Counted from the first letter of the stretch, positions 1-11,270 are shown. The stretch: DNA of 64,000 bases from Alloacidobacterium dinghuense (GCF_014274465.1 NZ_CP060394.1:1922001-1986000), one strand, 5' to 3'. Notes: a model not told the origin generated them from the letters alone. Numbers and translations are program-made.

Positions 1-1638
1 TACTTCTGGCCGCGCGTCAACGACGAAGTCCTCATCGACTTCATCGAAGGCGACCCCGATCAGCCCATCGTCGTTGGCTCCGTCTACAACGGCGTCAACA
101 TGCCGAAGTACGACCCCGCGGGCCAGTACACGCTCTCGGGCATCCTCACGCGCAGCTCCAAAGACGGAGGCGACGCCAACGCCAACGAGCTCCGCTTCGA
201 AGACCTGAAAGGTAAAGAGCAGGTCTTCATGAACGCCGAGCGCGACTATGACCTCCACGTCGAGCACGACCACCACACGCTCATCGGCAATGAACAGCAT
301 GAAAAGATCACGTCCAATCACTTCATGGAAACCGATGGCGACACCCATCTGCTCATCAAGGGAGTTCTCAACGAAGAAGTCGATGGCGATGTCAGCCAGA
401 ATCTGAAAGGCAAGCAGATCATCAAAATCGGCTCTGACCGTGACGAGGACATCGGTTCGAACGCCGTCATCAAGATAGGGTCAAACAAGGATGAAAATGT
501 CGGCTCCAACCTCACCGAGAAAGTAGGGTCGAGCTACTCCCTCGATGTCGGCATGAGCGAAAACCACAAAATCGGCATGTCCTACAACATCGATTCCGGT
601 ATGACGGTCAACATCAAAGCCGGCATGTCGATCGTGATCGATGCTCCCCTGGGCGTGAGCCTCACCTGCGGCGGCAACTTCGTCAACCTCACTCCTGCCG
701 GCGTCATGATTCAGGGCATTCTAGTCAATATCAACAGTGGCGGAGCGGCCATGTCAGCGCAGTCCGCAAGCACGCAATCTCCGCAATCTCCAGGCTCACC
801 CACCGCGCCCACCGCGCCTACCTTCCCCGGCGACACGCCGCCCTCGCAAGCCGCCTCCGGTTCATCCGGATCGTCAACCACGACGCCAAAGGCTACCACT
901 GGAAGCGCCGGCGGCCCCGCCTCGCCATCAACGCCTCCTGCTCCTCCACCGGCTCCGGCAGCGGCAGGAGCGGCTTCGAGCGCCGCAGGCCCGGCACAAC
1001 AGGCAACACAACAAGCTGCGCAAGCTGCTCAACAAGCTGCAAATCAAGCACAGCAGGCTGCGAATCAGGCACAACAGGCAGCCCAACAAACCGAGCAGCA
1101 GGCGCAGCAAGCCGTCCAGCAGGTCACGCAGGAAGCCCGTCAGGCTTACCAGCAGGCAAATCAAGCCGTTCAGCAGGCACAGCAGCAGGTGAGCCAGGCC
1201 GCAGCGCAAGGACAGGCCGCAGCCCAGCAAGCTCTCAATCAGGCTCAGCAACAAGCGCAACAAACCGCGCAGCAGGCAGCAGGCGCTGTCCAGGCTGCGC
1301 AAAAGCAGGCGGCGCAAGTTGAACAGCAGGCACAACAGGCCGCGCAACAAGCACAGCAACAGGCCCAGCAAGCCGAGCAGCAAGCGCAACAAGCAGCACA
1401 GGCGGCACAACAGCAAGGACAACAGGCGCAACAACAAGCCCAGCAAGCCGCGCAGCAGGCACAACAGGCGGCAAAGCAGGCGCAACAACAAGCCCAGCAG
1501 GCGCAGCAACAGGCGCAACAGGCCGCCAATCAGGTCAAGGGAGCAGCATCCCAGGCAACGCAGCAGGCGCAACAGGCCGCCAATCAGGCTCAGCAAGCAG
1601 CACAACAAGCCATCGGCCAGGCAATGAAAGGGTTCTAG
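1..1638 (+). CDS. vgrG: Type VI secretion tip protein VgrG, C-terminal part with Gln/Ala-rich tail (5' end outside window)
   Basis: The reading frame is open from base 1, so only the last 545 residues are seen. They start with the end of the gp5-like OB fold (RVNDEVLIDFIEGDPDQP...VGSVYNG), the classic VgrG signature. Residues about 80-245 form a beta-helix spike with short repeats such as IGS, VGS and VGM. A Pro/Ser/Thr/Gly-rich linker (about 245-328) follows, then an unusually long tail (about 330-540) made almost only of Gln and Ala with spaced Asn, Glu and Lys, predicted to be a continuous helix or coiled coil. VgrG trimers form the tip of the T6SS puncturing device. The stop is 6 bases before the PAAR gene, so the two are surely cotranscribed. 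The tail is unlike ordinary VgrG and matches the tail of the next gene. Family call is firm; tail function unknown. Confidence 0.93.
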   Translation, partial: YFWPRVNDEVLIDFIEGDPDQPIVVGSVYNGVNMPKYDPAGQYTLSGILTRSSKDGGDANANELRFEDLKGKEQVFMNAERDYDLHVEHDHHTLIGNEQHEKITSNHFMETDGDTHLLIKGVLNEEVDGDVSQNLKGKQIIKIGSDRDEDIGSNAVIKIGSNKDENVGSNLTEKVGSSYSLDVGMSENHKIGMSYNIDSGMTVNIKAGMSIVIDAPLGVSLTCGGNFVNLTPAGVMIQGILVNINSGGAAMSAQSASTQSPQSPGSPTAPTAPTFPGDTPPSQAASGSSGSSTTTPKATTGSAGGPASPSTPPAPPPAPAAAGAASSAAGPAQQATQQAAQAAQQAANQAQQAANQAQQAAQQTEQQAQQAVQQVTQEARQAYQQANQAVQQAQQQVSQAAAQGQAAAQQALNQAQQQAQQTAQQAAGAVQAAQKQAAQVEQQAQQAAQQAQQQAQQAEQQAQQAAQAAQQQGQQAQQQAQQAAQQAQQAAKQAQQQAQQAQQQAQQAANQVKGAASQATQQAQQAANQAQQAAQQAIGQAMKGF

Positions 1639-1644
1639 TCAGCC

Positions 1645-2820
1645 ATGGGAATGCCAGCGGCAACCATCACCAGCATGACCGCGCACGGCGGCAACGTCGT
1701 CATGGGTTTCCCCACGGTCATGATCAACTTCCTGCCGGCCTCGCGCATCACCGACATGCACGTCTGCCCCATGGTCACAGTACTCGTCCCGCACGTCGGC
1801 GGTCCGTTTGTCCTTGGATCGCCAACCGTCCTGGTTGGCTTCATGCCGCAATCCCGCGTGACTGACCAGCTTGTCTGCGTTGGCCCGCCGGATATCTGTG
1901 TCATGGGCGCCATGACAGTGCTCGTTGGTATGGCTGGCGCTGGAGGAGCCGCAGGCGCGGGCGGCGGCATCGGAGCAATGGGAGCGTCGGTTCCCATGCA
2001 AAGCCCCGCTGCGGCGGCAGCCGCTTCCACGCAGGCAGTGGCACAGCCTGACGGAACCATTGCCACGCAAACTGTGGCTCCCGGAAGCAGTCTCCCGCCT
2101 ATGCAGCTTCAGTCGCCCGGTTTTCCCGACCTTCCTCCGGAAGTGACATCGACCTTCCAGAGCGTAGCCCCAGTCAATCTTCCGCAGGGAACGCAGCTTT
2201 TCGCCGCCGCCAGCTCCGATCAGGACAGCGCTCCAAGCTTCTGGTCAAACGTTCCACCCGAGGTCTCTGACGGAGCAAATGACCTCGTAAAAGTCCTGAC
2301 CGTGACGCACCCGGACGGTCTCCAGGCATGGGCCGGACAAGCCGCCTCCGATGCAGCGCCGGCTATTTCGCAGGCGCAGCAACAGGCGCAACAAGCAGCC
2401 AATCAGGCACAGCAGAATCTGTCTCAGGTCACACAGCAGGTGCAGCAGAATCTTCAGGCCGCGAACCAATCCGTCAATCAGGCACAGCAGCAGGTAGAGC
2501 AGGCAACGGCGCAGGGAAAAGCAGCCGCCGAACAAGGGTTGCAGCAGGCACAACAGCAGGCCAAGCAGGTAGTGCAGCAAGGATCCGCCGCCATCCAGCA
2601 GGCGCAGCAACAACAGCAGCAAGCCCAGCAACAGGCGAAGCAAGCTTTGCTACAGGCGCAGCAACAAGCGCAAGCGGCAAAAGATCAGGTGCAACAAGGT
2701 CTGCAGCAAGGGCAGCAAGCCGCCAATCAAGGCAAGCAGCAGGCCACGCAGGTCTGGACCTCCGCAGGGTCCGCAGCCAGCCAGGCATTGCAAACCTTTG
2801 CCGCGCCGAAAAAGGGCTAA
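1645..2820 (+). CDS. PAAR-domain T6SS spike protein with Gln/Ala-rich tail
   Basis: 391 residues. Residues 1-105 are a PAAR-type domain: repeats around MGFPTVMINFLPASRITD, LGSPTVLVGFMPQSRVTD and MGAMTVLVG, with His and Cys in the positions expected for the metal at the tip (MHVCP, LVCVGPPDICV). PAAR proteins cap the VgrG trimer and sharpen the secretion spike. A low-complexity linker (about 105-235) follows, and residues about 235-380 are a Gln/Ala-rich helix of the same composition and AQQ periodicity as the VgrG tail upstream. It ends APKKG. The start codon lies 6 bases after the vgrG stop. No recognisable toxin domain is visible at the C terminus, so the tail may instead be a docking or oligomerisation element. 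Confidence 0.88.
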   Translation: MGMPAATITSMTAHGGNVVMGFPTVMINFLPASRITDMHVCPMVTVLVPHVGGPFVLGSPTVLVGFMPQSRVTDQLVCVGPPDICVMGAMTVLVGMAGAGGAAGAGGGIGAMGASVPMQSPAAAAAASTQAVAQPDGTIATQTVAPGSSLPPMQLQSPGFPDLPPEVTSTFQSVAPVNLPQGTQLFAAASSDQDSAPSFWSNVPPEVSDGANDLVKVLTVTHPDGLQAWAGQAASDAAPAISQAQQQAQQAANQAQQNLSQVTQQVQQNLQAANQSVNQAQQQVEQATAQGKAAAEQGLQQAQQQAKQVVQQGSAAIQQAQQQQQQAQQQAKQALLQAQQQAQAAKDQVQQGLQQGQQAANQGKQQATQVWTSAGSAASQALQTFAAPKKG

Positions 2821-2823
2821 TGC

Positions 2824-3195
2824 ATGATCGTCACGCAAGCCATCCCGCAGCCTGTCGCCGAGCGATACCTCACAGCGCTCAAGGGATTGGTTTCGACTGT
2901 GCGCTCCGCGCTCGGAACAGCCGGAAGCGCGCCACAATCCTCCGGATGGAGGAAAAAGATGCTGCCGTTGCTGGAAAGCAGGCTTGCAGAATCCAAGACC
3001 GCGCTCGCGCATCACGCCATCGGCGATCAGGAGCCGCTGATCAGCATTGCGCTCAAGTCTCGATCCCTCGCTCGTGACATGGATGGATACTCCCTCGGTT
3101 TTGCCGGTGAAGCGTTGGCTACACAATTCGAAGACCGGCGCCGTCTGGTGGTCTTTGCAGCCTGGCAGGTCTGCGAATCCGCCGGTGTTGTCTGA
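2824..3195 (+). CDS. Small protein of unknown function in the T6SS locus
   Basis: 123 residues starting 3 bases after the PAAR stop, so cotranscribed and probably translationally coupled. The sequence is mostly helical (AERYLTALKGLVSTVRSAL; LLESRLAESKTALAHHAIGDQ) with no signal peptide, membrane segment or motif I recognise. Its position directly after vgrG-PAAR is where adaptors, effectors or immunity proteins usually sit, but nothing in the sequence decides between these. Function unknown. Confidence 0.7.
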   Translation: MIVTQAIPQPVAERYLTALKGLVSTVRSALGTAGSAPQSSGWRKKMLPLLESRLAESKTALAHHAIGDQEPLISIALKSRSLARDMDGYSLGFAGEALATQFEDRRRLVVFAAWQVCESAGVV

Positions 3196-3300
3196 GCCGT
3201 TGTCGAAAAGGCGTTTCGCCCTGCCCCCTTGTCGTTTCAGAGGAGACAGGATGGGCAAAATAAGATCGCACGAAGCGCGCACGATTTTAGGTGAAAGCAT

Positions 3301-3350
3301 CGGGCTTTAGCCCGGTGACAAAGAGAAGAAAGAAGAGGGGCTTTAGCCCC
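3301..3350. repeat. Two tandem GGGCTTTAGCCC hairpin repeats
   Basis: Two near-identical perfect palindromes: CGGGCTTTAGCCCG at 3301-3314 and GGGGCTTTAGCCCC at 3337-3350, centres 36 bases apart, each a 6-bp stem with a TT loop. They lie between the third and fourth T6SS-locus genes. No T-run follows either, so they are not clear terminators. They look like a small dispersed repeat family rather than coding sequence. Confidence 0.75.
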
Positions 3351-3365
3351 GGGATTTTAGCTCAG

Positions 3366-3836
3366 ATGTCCCCGAATGCGGAACAAGCCGGAAACCACTC
3401 AAGCGCTGCCCGCATCGGGCGCTGGGTCATTCCGGCCATCCCCTTCGGATGGACATGGATCCCGGACTTCGGCATCCAGCGAAGGGCTGAGAACACTGTT
3501 CCCAGCAATATCTATCTCAAAGAAGATGAATTGCTTGTCGGCGATCAGCTCATCCTCTACATTCAGACGCAGGTTACGCTGATGAAGCGCACCTTCCTCG
3601 ATCCCGCCATCGCCGGTCCTGCGCCACTCACTTTCCCCGGCGCCGACGAATGCTCAATGCTCATGTTGAAGCATCAGCCGCTGAACCAGGTCACCGTCAT
3701 CCAGGTGCAGCACTATCTGCGTGCAGGCAAGTGGATCGGCATTGCTACGCTCACCACTACCGAAGTCGAGCTCCTGAAAGTCCGCCCCGACTTCGAGCAA
3801 TTCATGAAGCTGCTGAGAATCCAGCCCGCGACGTAA
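3366..3836 (+). CDS. Conserved small protein next to T6SS genes, possibly DcrB/EagR-like
   Basis: 156 residues from the ATG at 3366. The frame stays open upstream to a GTG at 3291, but that extension would translate the two palindromic repeats, so 3366 is preferred even though no good ribosome site precedes it. Visible segments: IPFGWTWIPDF near the start, a central FPGADECSMLMLKH stretch and a C-terminal alternating region ending DFEQFMKLLRIQ. Size, mixed alpha/beta character and neighbourhood loosely recall DcrB/DUF1795 proteins, of which EagR chaperones load PAAR effectors, but this resemblance is weak and I do not rely on it. No signal peptide. Confidence 0.55.
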   Translation: MSPNAEQAGNHSSAARIGRWVIPAIPFGWTWIPDFGIQRRAENTVPSNIYLKEDELLVGDQLILYIQTQVTLMKRTFLDPAIAGPAPLTFPGADECSMLMLKHQPLNQVTVIQVQHYLRAGKWIGIATLTTTEVELLKVRPDFEQFMKLLRIQPAT

Positions 3837-3882
3837 TTCGCGGAATTCGGCTAGGATACGTCATGGCTTTATGGAGGGACCC

Positions 3883-5532
3883 GTGGCTCTCCGCATTGAG
3901 AACAAACGAGCGGTTTGGACTACGGCGACGGAGATTTATCCCATTTCCACGGCAGTCCTGGCGCTCTCGGTAGCAGTCGTATCCTATCTCGCGGCGTGGC
4001 TGGGCGGCGTGCTCACCGTCCCCCCACAACAAGCTTCGGCGCTTTGGCCGGGATGCGCACTGCTGGTGTCGATGCTGTTGTTGGTACCACGCAGGATCTG
4101 GGCCGTGCTTGTCCCGGCGGGCCTTGCAGGCTTCGTTCTTTACGACTTGTCGGTTGGTTTCCCGCCTTCGACATCTGCTCTTTTTATCCTGGCGGACGCG
4201 GTTGAGATCGTCATCATCATGGTGGGTCTCGGATACTCCTTTGACGGAGTTCCGCGCCTCAACACTCTGAAAGCACTGGCGAAGTATTCACTCTTCGCGA
4301 TATTGATCGGGCCGCTTATTGGTACGTTCGTCGGTGCGTTCGCGATTCCGGGCTTTTTCTTGACCAATTGGCGAATATTTTTCTTTTCGGAGGCGATCGC
4401 GTTTCTTACTTTGACTCCGGCCGTCTTGAGTTGGGCCAGTCCGCGCTCCGCGCATGCACACAGCTCCGTCGAGTCGCGGCTGGAAGTGGCTGCCTTGATG
4501 ATCGCGCTGACTTTCGTGGGATATATCATTTTCTTTGCCCACTGGAGAACGATCCCTCCGGCGCTGCTGTATTCGCTAGTACCGTTCCTTCTCTGGGCAG
4601 CCCTGCGATTTGGCTCCCAGGGTGTCAGCATTTCGATTGTTGTGATCGCGTTTTTTTCGATCTGGGGCGCCGTCCACGGCCGCGGCCCTTTCACTGGGTC
4701 AAATCCTCTCCACGCGATCCTGTCGCTTCAATTGTTCCTGGTGTTTGCTGCGGCTCCCTTCACGTTGCTTGCCGTCGTTGTGGAAGAGCGCGAGCAAGCC
4801 AGGCTGGTCGAGAGAGAGCTGAGCAAGCGGCTTATCTCCGAGCAGGAAAGGGAGCGGAGCCGAATCGCCAGCGAACTGCATGATGACATTTGCCAAAGAC
4901 TTGCTCTTCTGTCGATGGAGATTCAAAGCGCGAGTCGCGATGAGAACCACTTAGCCACCGCTACGAAGCAGCCCTTGGATGAAATCCGCCGACATTGTTC
5001 GGAGATTGCCGGCGACGTTCGACTGCTGTCGCATGAACTCCATTCTGCGAAGCTTGATTATCTCGGCATCTCGGCGGCGATCCGAGGCTTTTGCAGGGAG
5101 TTTGGCAAACAGCAAGAAGTGAGCGTTGAGTTTACTGCGCGGAATGTGCCGAAATCCGTATCCCGCGATGGCTCCCTCTGCTTGTTTCGAGTTACTCAGG
5201 AAGCGCTGCACAATGCGGTGAAGTACAGCAGAACCAAACGATTCTGGGTGGAACTCAGCGGCGCCGGCAACGAGGTTCGGCTTGAAGTGAAAGATGCCGG
5301 CATCGGGTTCGACGTAAAAGAGGCGAACCGGATCGGCGGACTGGGACTTGTGAGTATGCAGGAAAGAGTACGGGCGGTCAGCGGTCGCTTCTACATTGAA
5401 TCGAAACCTGGAGCGGGCACTAAAATCATTGCTTCCGTGCCCGTGGCTGACGGGAGCTCTGCAGGAAAAGCTTCGAGCGACGATGCTGCAAGTGAGGCGG
5501 GGGCAGATGAGCCCAGCAGCAAGCGCGCGTGA
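3883..5532 (+). CDS. MASE1-domain sensor histidine kinase, NarL/UhpB type
   Basis: 549 residues from a GTG at 3883, chosen because GGAGGG sits 5 bases upstream; an ATG at 3871 overlaps that site. Residues about 10-295 hold eight or so hydrophobic segments with the MASE1 pattern (ASALWPGCALL; FFFSEAIAFLTLTPAVL), a membrane-embedded sensory domain. A HisKA_3 dimerisation segment contains the phospho-acceptor H333 in ELHDD. The ATPase domain shows the N box around N444 (EALHNAVKYS), G1 DAGIGFD and G2 GGLGLVSMQERV. It would phosphorylate a LuxR-type response regulator in response to an unknown signal. No regulator is adjacent; a NarL-type one lies at the far right end but is not an obvious partner. 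Confidence 0.9.
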   Translation: MALRIENKRAVWTTATEIYPISTAVLALSVAVVSYLAAWLGGVLTVPPQQASALWPGCALLVSMLLLVPRRIWAVLVPAGLAGFVLYDLSVGFPPSTSALFILADAVEIVIIMVGLGYSFDGVPRLNTLKALAKYSLFAILIGPLIGTFVGAFAIPGFFLTNWRIFFFSEAIAFLTLTPAVLSWASPRSAHAHSSVESRLEVAALMIALTFVGYIIFFAHWRTIPPALLYSLVPFLLWAALRFGSQGVSISIVVIAFFSIWGAVHGRGPFTGSNPLHAILSLQLFLVFAAAPFTLLAVVVEEREQARLVERELSKRLISEQERERSRIASELHDDICQRLALLSMEIQSASRDENHLATATKQPLDEIRRHCSEIAGDVRLLSHELHSAKLDYLGISAAIRGFCREFGKQQEVSVEFTARNVPKSVSRDGSLCLFRVTQEALHNAVKYSRTKRFWVELSGAGNEVRLEVKDAGIGFDVKEANRIGGLGLVSMQERVRAVSGRFYIESKPGAGTKIIASVPVADGSSAGKASSDDAASEAGADEPSSKRA

Positions 5533-5912
5533 TCTCGTTTGCTGGCCCACCGCGCCTGAGAGCCACGCCCAATTATCAGGGCGCATTTCTGGCAGCCGCC
5601 AGGTTCCGCGAACGGCTCAAGCAAAAAACCTTGTCAAGCCCCCGTAGCACGCCAAATCCCCGTAAGTGACGGAAACCAAAGCAAATAAAGTTGACTCGAA
5701 ATTGGCGTGTTATTTAGCCAGAATTGCTATCCTGAATATAAGGGCTGAATAATTCTCAATTCGCGCGAACCGGCAGGTAATGGAGATTCAGATTACCCTC
5801 TAAGTGGTTGAAAACACTAGAAAGCACTTAAGCCTATTTAAATCAATCGGATAGGGGGGATGATCCCCCTCTAACTCATTGAAAACAAAAGACAGGCCAG
5901 GGGGATGGGGGC
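5533..5912. other. Intergenic stretch with palindrome and short direct repeat
   Basis: No credible gene. It holds a 15-base palindrome GGGGGATGATCCCCC at 5855-5869 and two similar copies of CCCTCTAA-T--TTGAAAACA at 5796-5816 and 5867-5887. Together they look like a remnant of a dispersed repeat. An A/T-rich section around 5690-5760 has a TTGACT at 5691-5696, but no convincing -10 at the right distance. Confidence 0.5.
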
Positions 5913-6059
5913 CTAGTAGGGACGAGTCCCCGATTTCGCATAGCGCGTCGCAACGCGCCCATTGGCGGTCGCCTTCAGGGTAATCCGGCGGTAGAAGCCT
6001 AAGCCCATCCAGATACCGAACAGAAAGGCCACAAATAGTAGGGAAAGTACGACGATCAT
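5913..6059 (-). CDS. Small single-span membrane protein
   Basis: 48 residues from the ATG at 6059, which has GAGGAG 9 bases upstream; the longer reading (to 6155) has no such site. Residues 1-18 (MIVVLSLLFVAFLFGIWM) form one transmembrane helix, followed by a basic tail (GFYRRITLKATANGRVATRYAKSGTR). It lies downstream of the clpC terminator on the same strand. Function unknown; size and layout are typical of small inner-membrane proteins. Confidence 0.55.
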   Translation of the reverse strand: MIVVLSLLFVAFLFGIWMGLGFYRRITLKATANGRVATRYAKSGTRPY

Positions 6060-6204
6060 AAGAACAAGCTCCTCGGAAGGGAAGATGAAACGCGCGGCAC
6101 TTCGTTCCGGGGCCCGCGCCGGCTGAGGGAAGCCAGCGTTCCGCAACGCATACAATCTGGTGCATTGCGAAGAAGCATCGTTTCACAGGAAACAACAACT
6201 TTCA

Positions 6205-6244
6205 ACGGGAAAAGAAAAGGCCCTGCCAGTTCAGCAGGGCCTTT
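6205..6244 (-). terminator. Rho-independent terminator of clpC
   Basis: On the minus strand an 11-bp stem (AAAGGCCCTGC at one side, GCAGGGCCTTT at the other, 7-base loop; 6216-6244) is followed by TTTTCTTTTC. It begins 16 bases after the clpC stop. Confidence 0.88.
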
Positions 6245-6259
6245 CACGACTGAGCTGCG

Positions 6260-8719
<2,460 letters not shown>

Positions 8720-8961
8720 GTTCCCCCTGCGAAGACCGCCGCTGCTGTCGAGCTTTGAGCCATTCAACTCAAACCCTTCTCAAGGAGGGCTTGCTCGCAT
8801 ACTGCAAAAAGGCCTTCATTCCTTGCCGTCGCTCCCAACCAAATGAAAATTGGCCCAGGTTAAAAGCGACCTTTGGTCTGGATGCTCATCGCATCCATTC
8901 CGCTTTCCCGAAGGGAACTGTTGCCAATTCCTCCGGTCTTCCTCAACCCGCCTCTACCCGC

Positions 8962-9732
8962 TTAAATCACCTGCGGATTCAATTCCTCAACGCGGCCCTT
9001 ATCCAGCCGCAACACACGGCTACATCTTCGTGCCAGCGCCATATTGTGCGTCACAATCACCGATGTCAAATGATGACCCTGATGCATGCGCTCAATCAAG
9101 CTGAAAACCAAGTCTGCCGTCCCGCTGTCCAGATCGCCCGTCGGTTCATCTGCCAGTAACAGTTTCGGTTGCGTCACCAAAGCGCGCGCCAGAGACACCC
9201 GCTGCTGTTCGCCTCCGGACAGTTCACCTGCACGATGCTCCGCCCGATCGCCCAACTCGACCTCTTCAAGCCACGTCTGCGCATTTCTGCTGGCCGCAGC
9301 CCTGGACTCACCTCTTGCCAGCAACGGCATGGCTACGTTCTCCAAAGCCGTAAATTCCGGGAGCAGATAGTGAAACTGCCACACATAACCGATCTCCCTG
9401 TTCCGGAAACTGGCGGCCTGCTTGGTTGACAGAGTTTTCAAAGGAATTGAGGCGCAGTATACGTCACCTTCAGAAGGAGTATCAAGAGCACCAAGGATGT
9501 GCAAAAGTGTGCTCTTACCCGCTCCCGACTGGCCTACGATCGCCAGCAGATCGCCTTGCGCGACCTCAAAACTGAGTCCTGCAAATAGCACCAGCTTTCC
9601 GCGCCCGGTAGTGTACTCCTTGCGCAGGTTCTTCACCTGTACTAATGGATGCACAACCTGTGGCGGACGACTCAGGTCAGAGCTTGCCGGATCGGCGGAA
9701 GTGAGGCCTGAAGTGGTGGAGAAGACTCCCAT
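8962..9732 (-). CDS. lolD: Lipoprotein-releasing ABC transporter ATP-binding protein LolD
   Basis: 256 residues from the ATG at 9732, preceded by GAGG; a GTG at 9747 would overlap that site. Walker A GQSGAGKST, Q-loop region YVWQFHYLLPEFTALENV, signature LSGGEQQR and Walker B LLLADEPTGDLD are all intact. The LLPEFTALENV stretch and the short length are characteristic of LolD/MacB-type ATPases. With LolC/E permease it extracts lipoproteins from the inner membrane. The permease gene lies on the same strand about 1.6 kb upstream, separated by a phospholipase-like gene, so the three could be one transcription unit, though a 212-base gap precedes lolD. The first 25 or so residues are an extension beyond the usual start. 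Confidence 0.88.
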   Translation of the reverse strand: MGVFSTTSGLTSADPASSDLSRPPQVVHPLVQVKNLRKEYTTGRGKLVLFAGLSFEVAQGDLLAIVGQSGAGKSTLLHILGALDTPSEGDVYCASIPLKTLSTKQAASFRNREIGYVWQFHYLLPEFTALENVAMPLLARGESRAAASRNAQTWLEEVELGDRAEHRAGELSGGEQQRVSLARALVTQPKLLLADEPTGDLDSGTADLVFSLIERMHQGHHLTSVIVTHNMALARRCSRVLRLDKGRVEELNPQVI

Positions 9733-9944
9733 ACTTACCTCTAACACTCTTGGACACCAAAAAGAAAGCGCCGGCTCATCGGTTTCTCAATTCATGTGCA
9801 CGAAAGTGCAATGCTGAATGCGCTGAAGCGCGTCAAAAAATAGTTGCAGGTCACCTGCCAAACATTACTGACGATCTTCACAAGATTTTGAGAATGAGAA
9901 AGACGAAGCCCATTTCGCAGAAGACAAACCCTCCTGTATTCGTC

Positions 9945-11270
9945 TCATTTCATCGGAACGACAGGCATGGCTTCAAGAACGGCAAGTTCGCCCTGCACGT
10001 TTTTCCACGCCTTTGCATCCTTTTTGGTAATGATGGGCGAATTTGGGTTGGAGTAATACGCAAGGATGTCCCGTTTCAGTCCCGATGGGGCAGGTTCGGT
10101 TGGCTTTGCCGTGATGAGACCCAGCAGTTTCGCATACGTCTTATCCGTCAGCGGATAACCTCCAGGCTGCACAATATACCCGGTATCGAGGTCGCGATTG
10201 TCCAGATTCATGGTCATCTTCGGATCGCCCGACGGCGCCTGAAGCAGGCGTTTCAGCAAGTCGTTATACCAGTCCAGAGAACGGTTCACGCTTGCGACAT
10301 ATTTGCTCTCCGTCTCTTCTGTCGGAATCTTGATGGAGAGATCGGAAAGCGTCCCAACTTTGGGTACAATGATGACGAAAAATGCCAGAAAATGCGTCTT
10401 GATCCCGGCTTTCCTGCGCGTGTCTTGCCAGCCATGGTTGTAATCGGCTTCGTTTATCCTTTGCGAGAACCTTTGAAACTCCTCGGTATCCGGGTCCGGT
10501 GGAAAGTCCTTCCTGTGAATCAGTGCCTCCGCGTGAGCAACATCCGGGAGGAAGGCGCGTACTGAACGCCTGTAGGAACCGATCGCCGCTCCTCTCCGCT
10601 TCTTTCCCAGCACTTCATACAGATGAAGCCCGTAAGTCTCGTAAAAAGCGCGCTCGAGCAGGCCGCCGGAGACGCGCAGCCCAATGTGATTGAGATAGGC
10701 CTGCGGCGCGAAATGCTCTTTTGTCATTTGATCAATATCAAATGCGAATTCGGTACGAACATGCCCGTGCGGGCTTTCGTCATAGGTAATGGAGTGCCCG
10801 TACTGGAGAGCCAACTTTGGAAATTCAACAGCGGTCGATGGGTTCACCGCGTCTTGGTGTCCGATGCTGTCTCCAACATAATGAGAGAGCGCACCGAGAG
10901 CGAAGGCGAGTTCGTTCGCATTGCGTGCGTTGCGAATGAGGCTGGCGATAAAGTCGCCCGTCCGCACGTAGTGCAACAGATCGCTGAAGATCACGTGACT
11001 GAAAGGGTAGTAACCCGCATCCTGAATCTCACAGCCGCCATAGGCGTACGACTGGGCAATGCGCAGTTGCTCGGCCGTAGTCTGCGGATAGCGAGCCAGT
11101 AGAAGTGGCTTGATCGAAGGTCCCCACGCAAGATCGATCATTTGCTGGTGCGTCAGCACCGCGTAGGCGAAAGCATATGGGCAGGAGATAACAATCAACG
11201 TCCAGATCAACAGGCTTAATCTGAACAAACAAAAAGAAGTTCGCGCGAAACTTGCAAGTCGTGCAGGCAT
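9945..11270 (-). CDS. Secreted zinc-dependent phospholipase C-like protein
   Basis: 441 residues. A Sec signal peptide spans about 1-35 (LSLLIWTLIVISCPYAFAYA). The mature part begins VLTHQQMIDLAW and continues with AYGGCEIQDAGYYPFSH, FALGALSHYVGDSIGHQDAVN and FAFDIDQM, with His and Asp spacing of the zinc-dependent phospholipase C/S1-P1 nuclease fold (PF00882 type): early His, then H-x3-D and later H and D metal ligands. Such enzymes hydrolyse phospholipid head groups; some members only share the fold. It sits 40 bases downstream of lolC/E on the same strand, pointing to an envelope role. Substrate is unknown. Confidence 0.78.
   Translation of the reverse strand: MPARLASFARTSFCLFRLSLLIWTLIVISCPYAFAYAVLTHQQMIDLAWGPSIKPLLLARYPQTTAEQLRIAQSYAYGGCEIQDAGYYPFSHVIFSDLLHYVRTGDFIASLIRNARNANELAFALGALSHYVGDSIGHQDAVNPSTAVEFPKLALQYGHSITYDESPHGHVRTEFAFDIDQMTKEHFAPQAYLNHIGLRVSGGLLERAFYETYGLHLYEVLGKKRRGAAIGSYRRSVRAFLPDVAHAEALIHRKDFPPDPDTEEFQRFSQRINEADYNHGWQDTRRKAGIKTHFLAFFVIIVPKVGTLSDLSIKIPTEETESKYVASVNRSLDWYNDLLKRLLQAPSGDPKMTMNLDNRDLDTGYIVQPGGYPLTDKTYAKLLGLITAKPTEPAPSGLKRDILAYYSNPNSPIITKKDAKAWKNVQGELAVLEAMPVVPMK

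Noticed and set aside
928-1608. Long minus-strand Leu/Cys-rich frames opposite the vgrG tail
   Set aside because: They are the mirror of the Gln/Ala codon repeat; composition is meaningless for a protein and the forward frame is the clear VgrG continuation.
985-1620. Repeated DNA pattern that could suggest a CRISPR or tandem array
   Set aside because: The periodicity is that of CAG/GCA-type codons in an open frame, with no constant spacer or repeat length.
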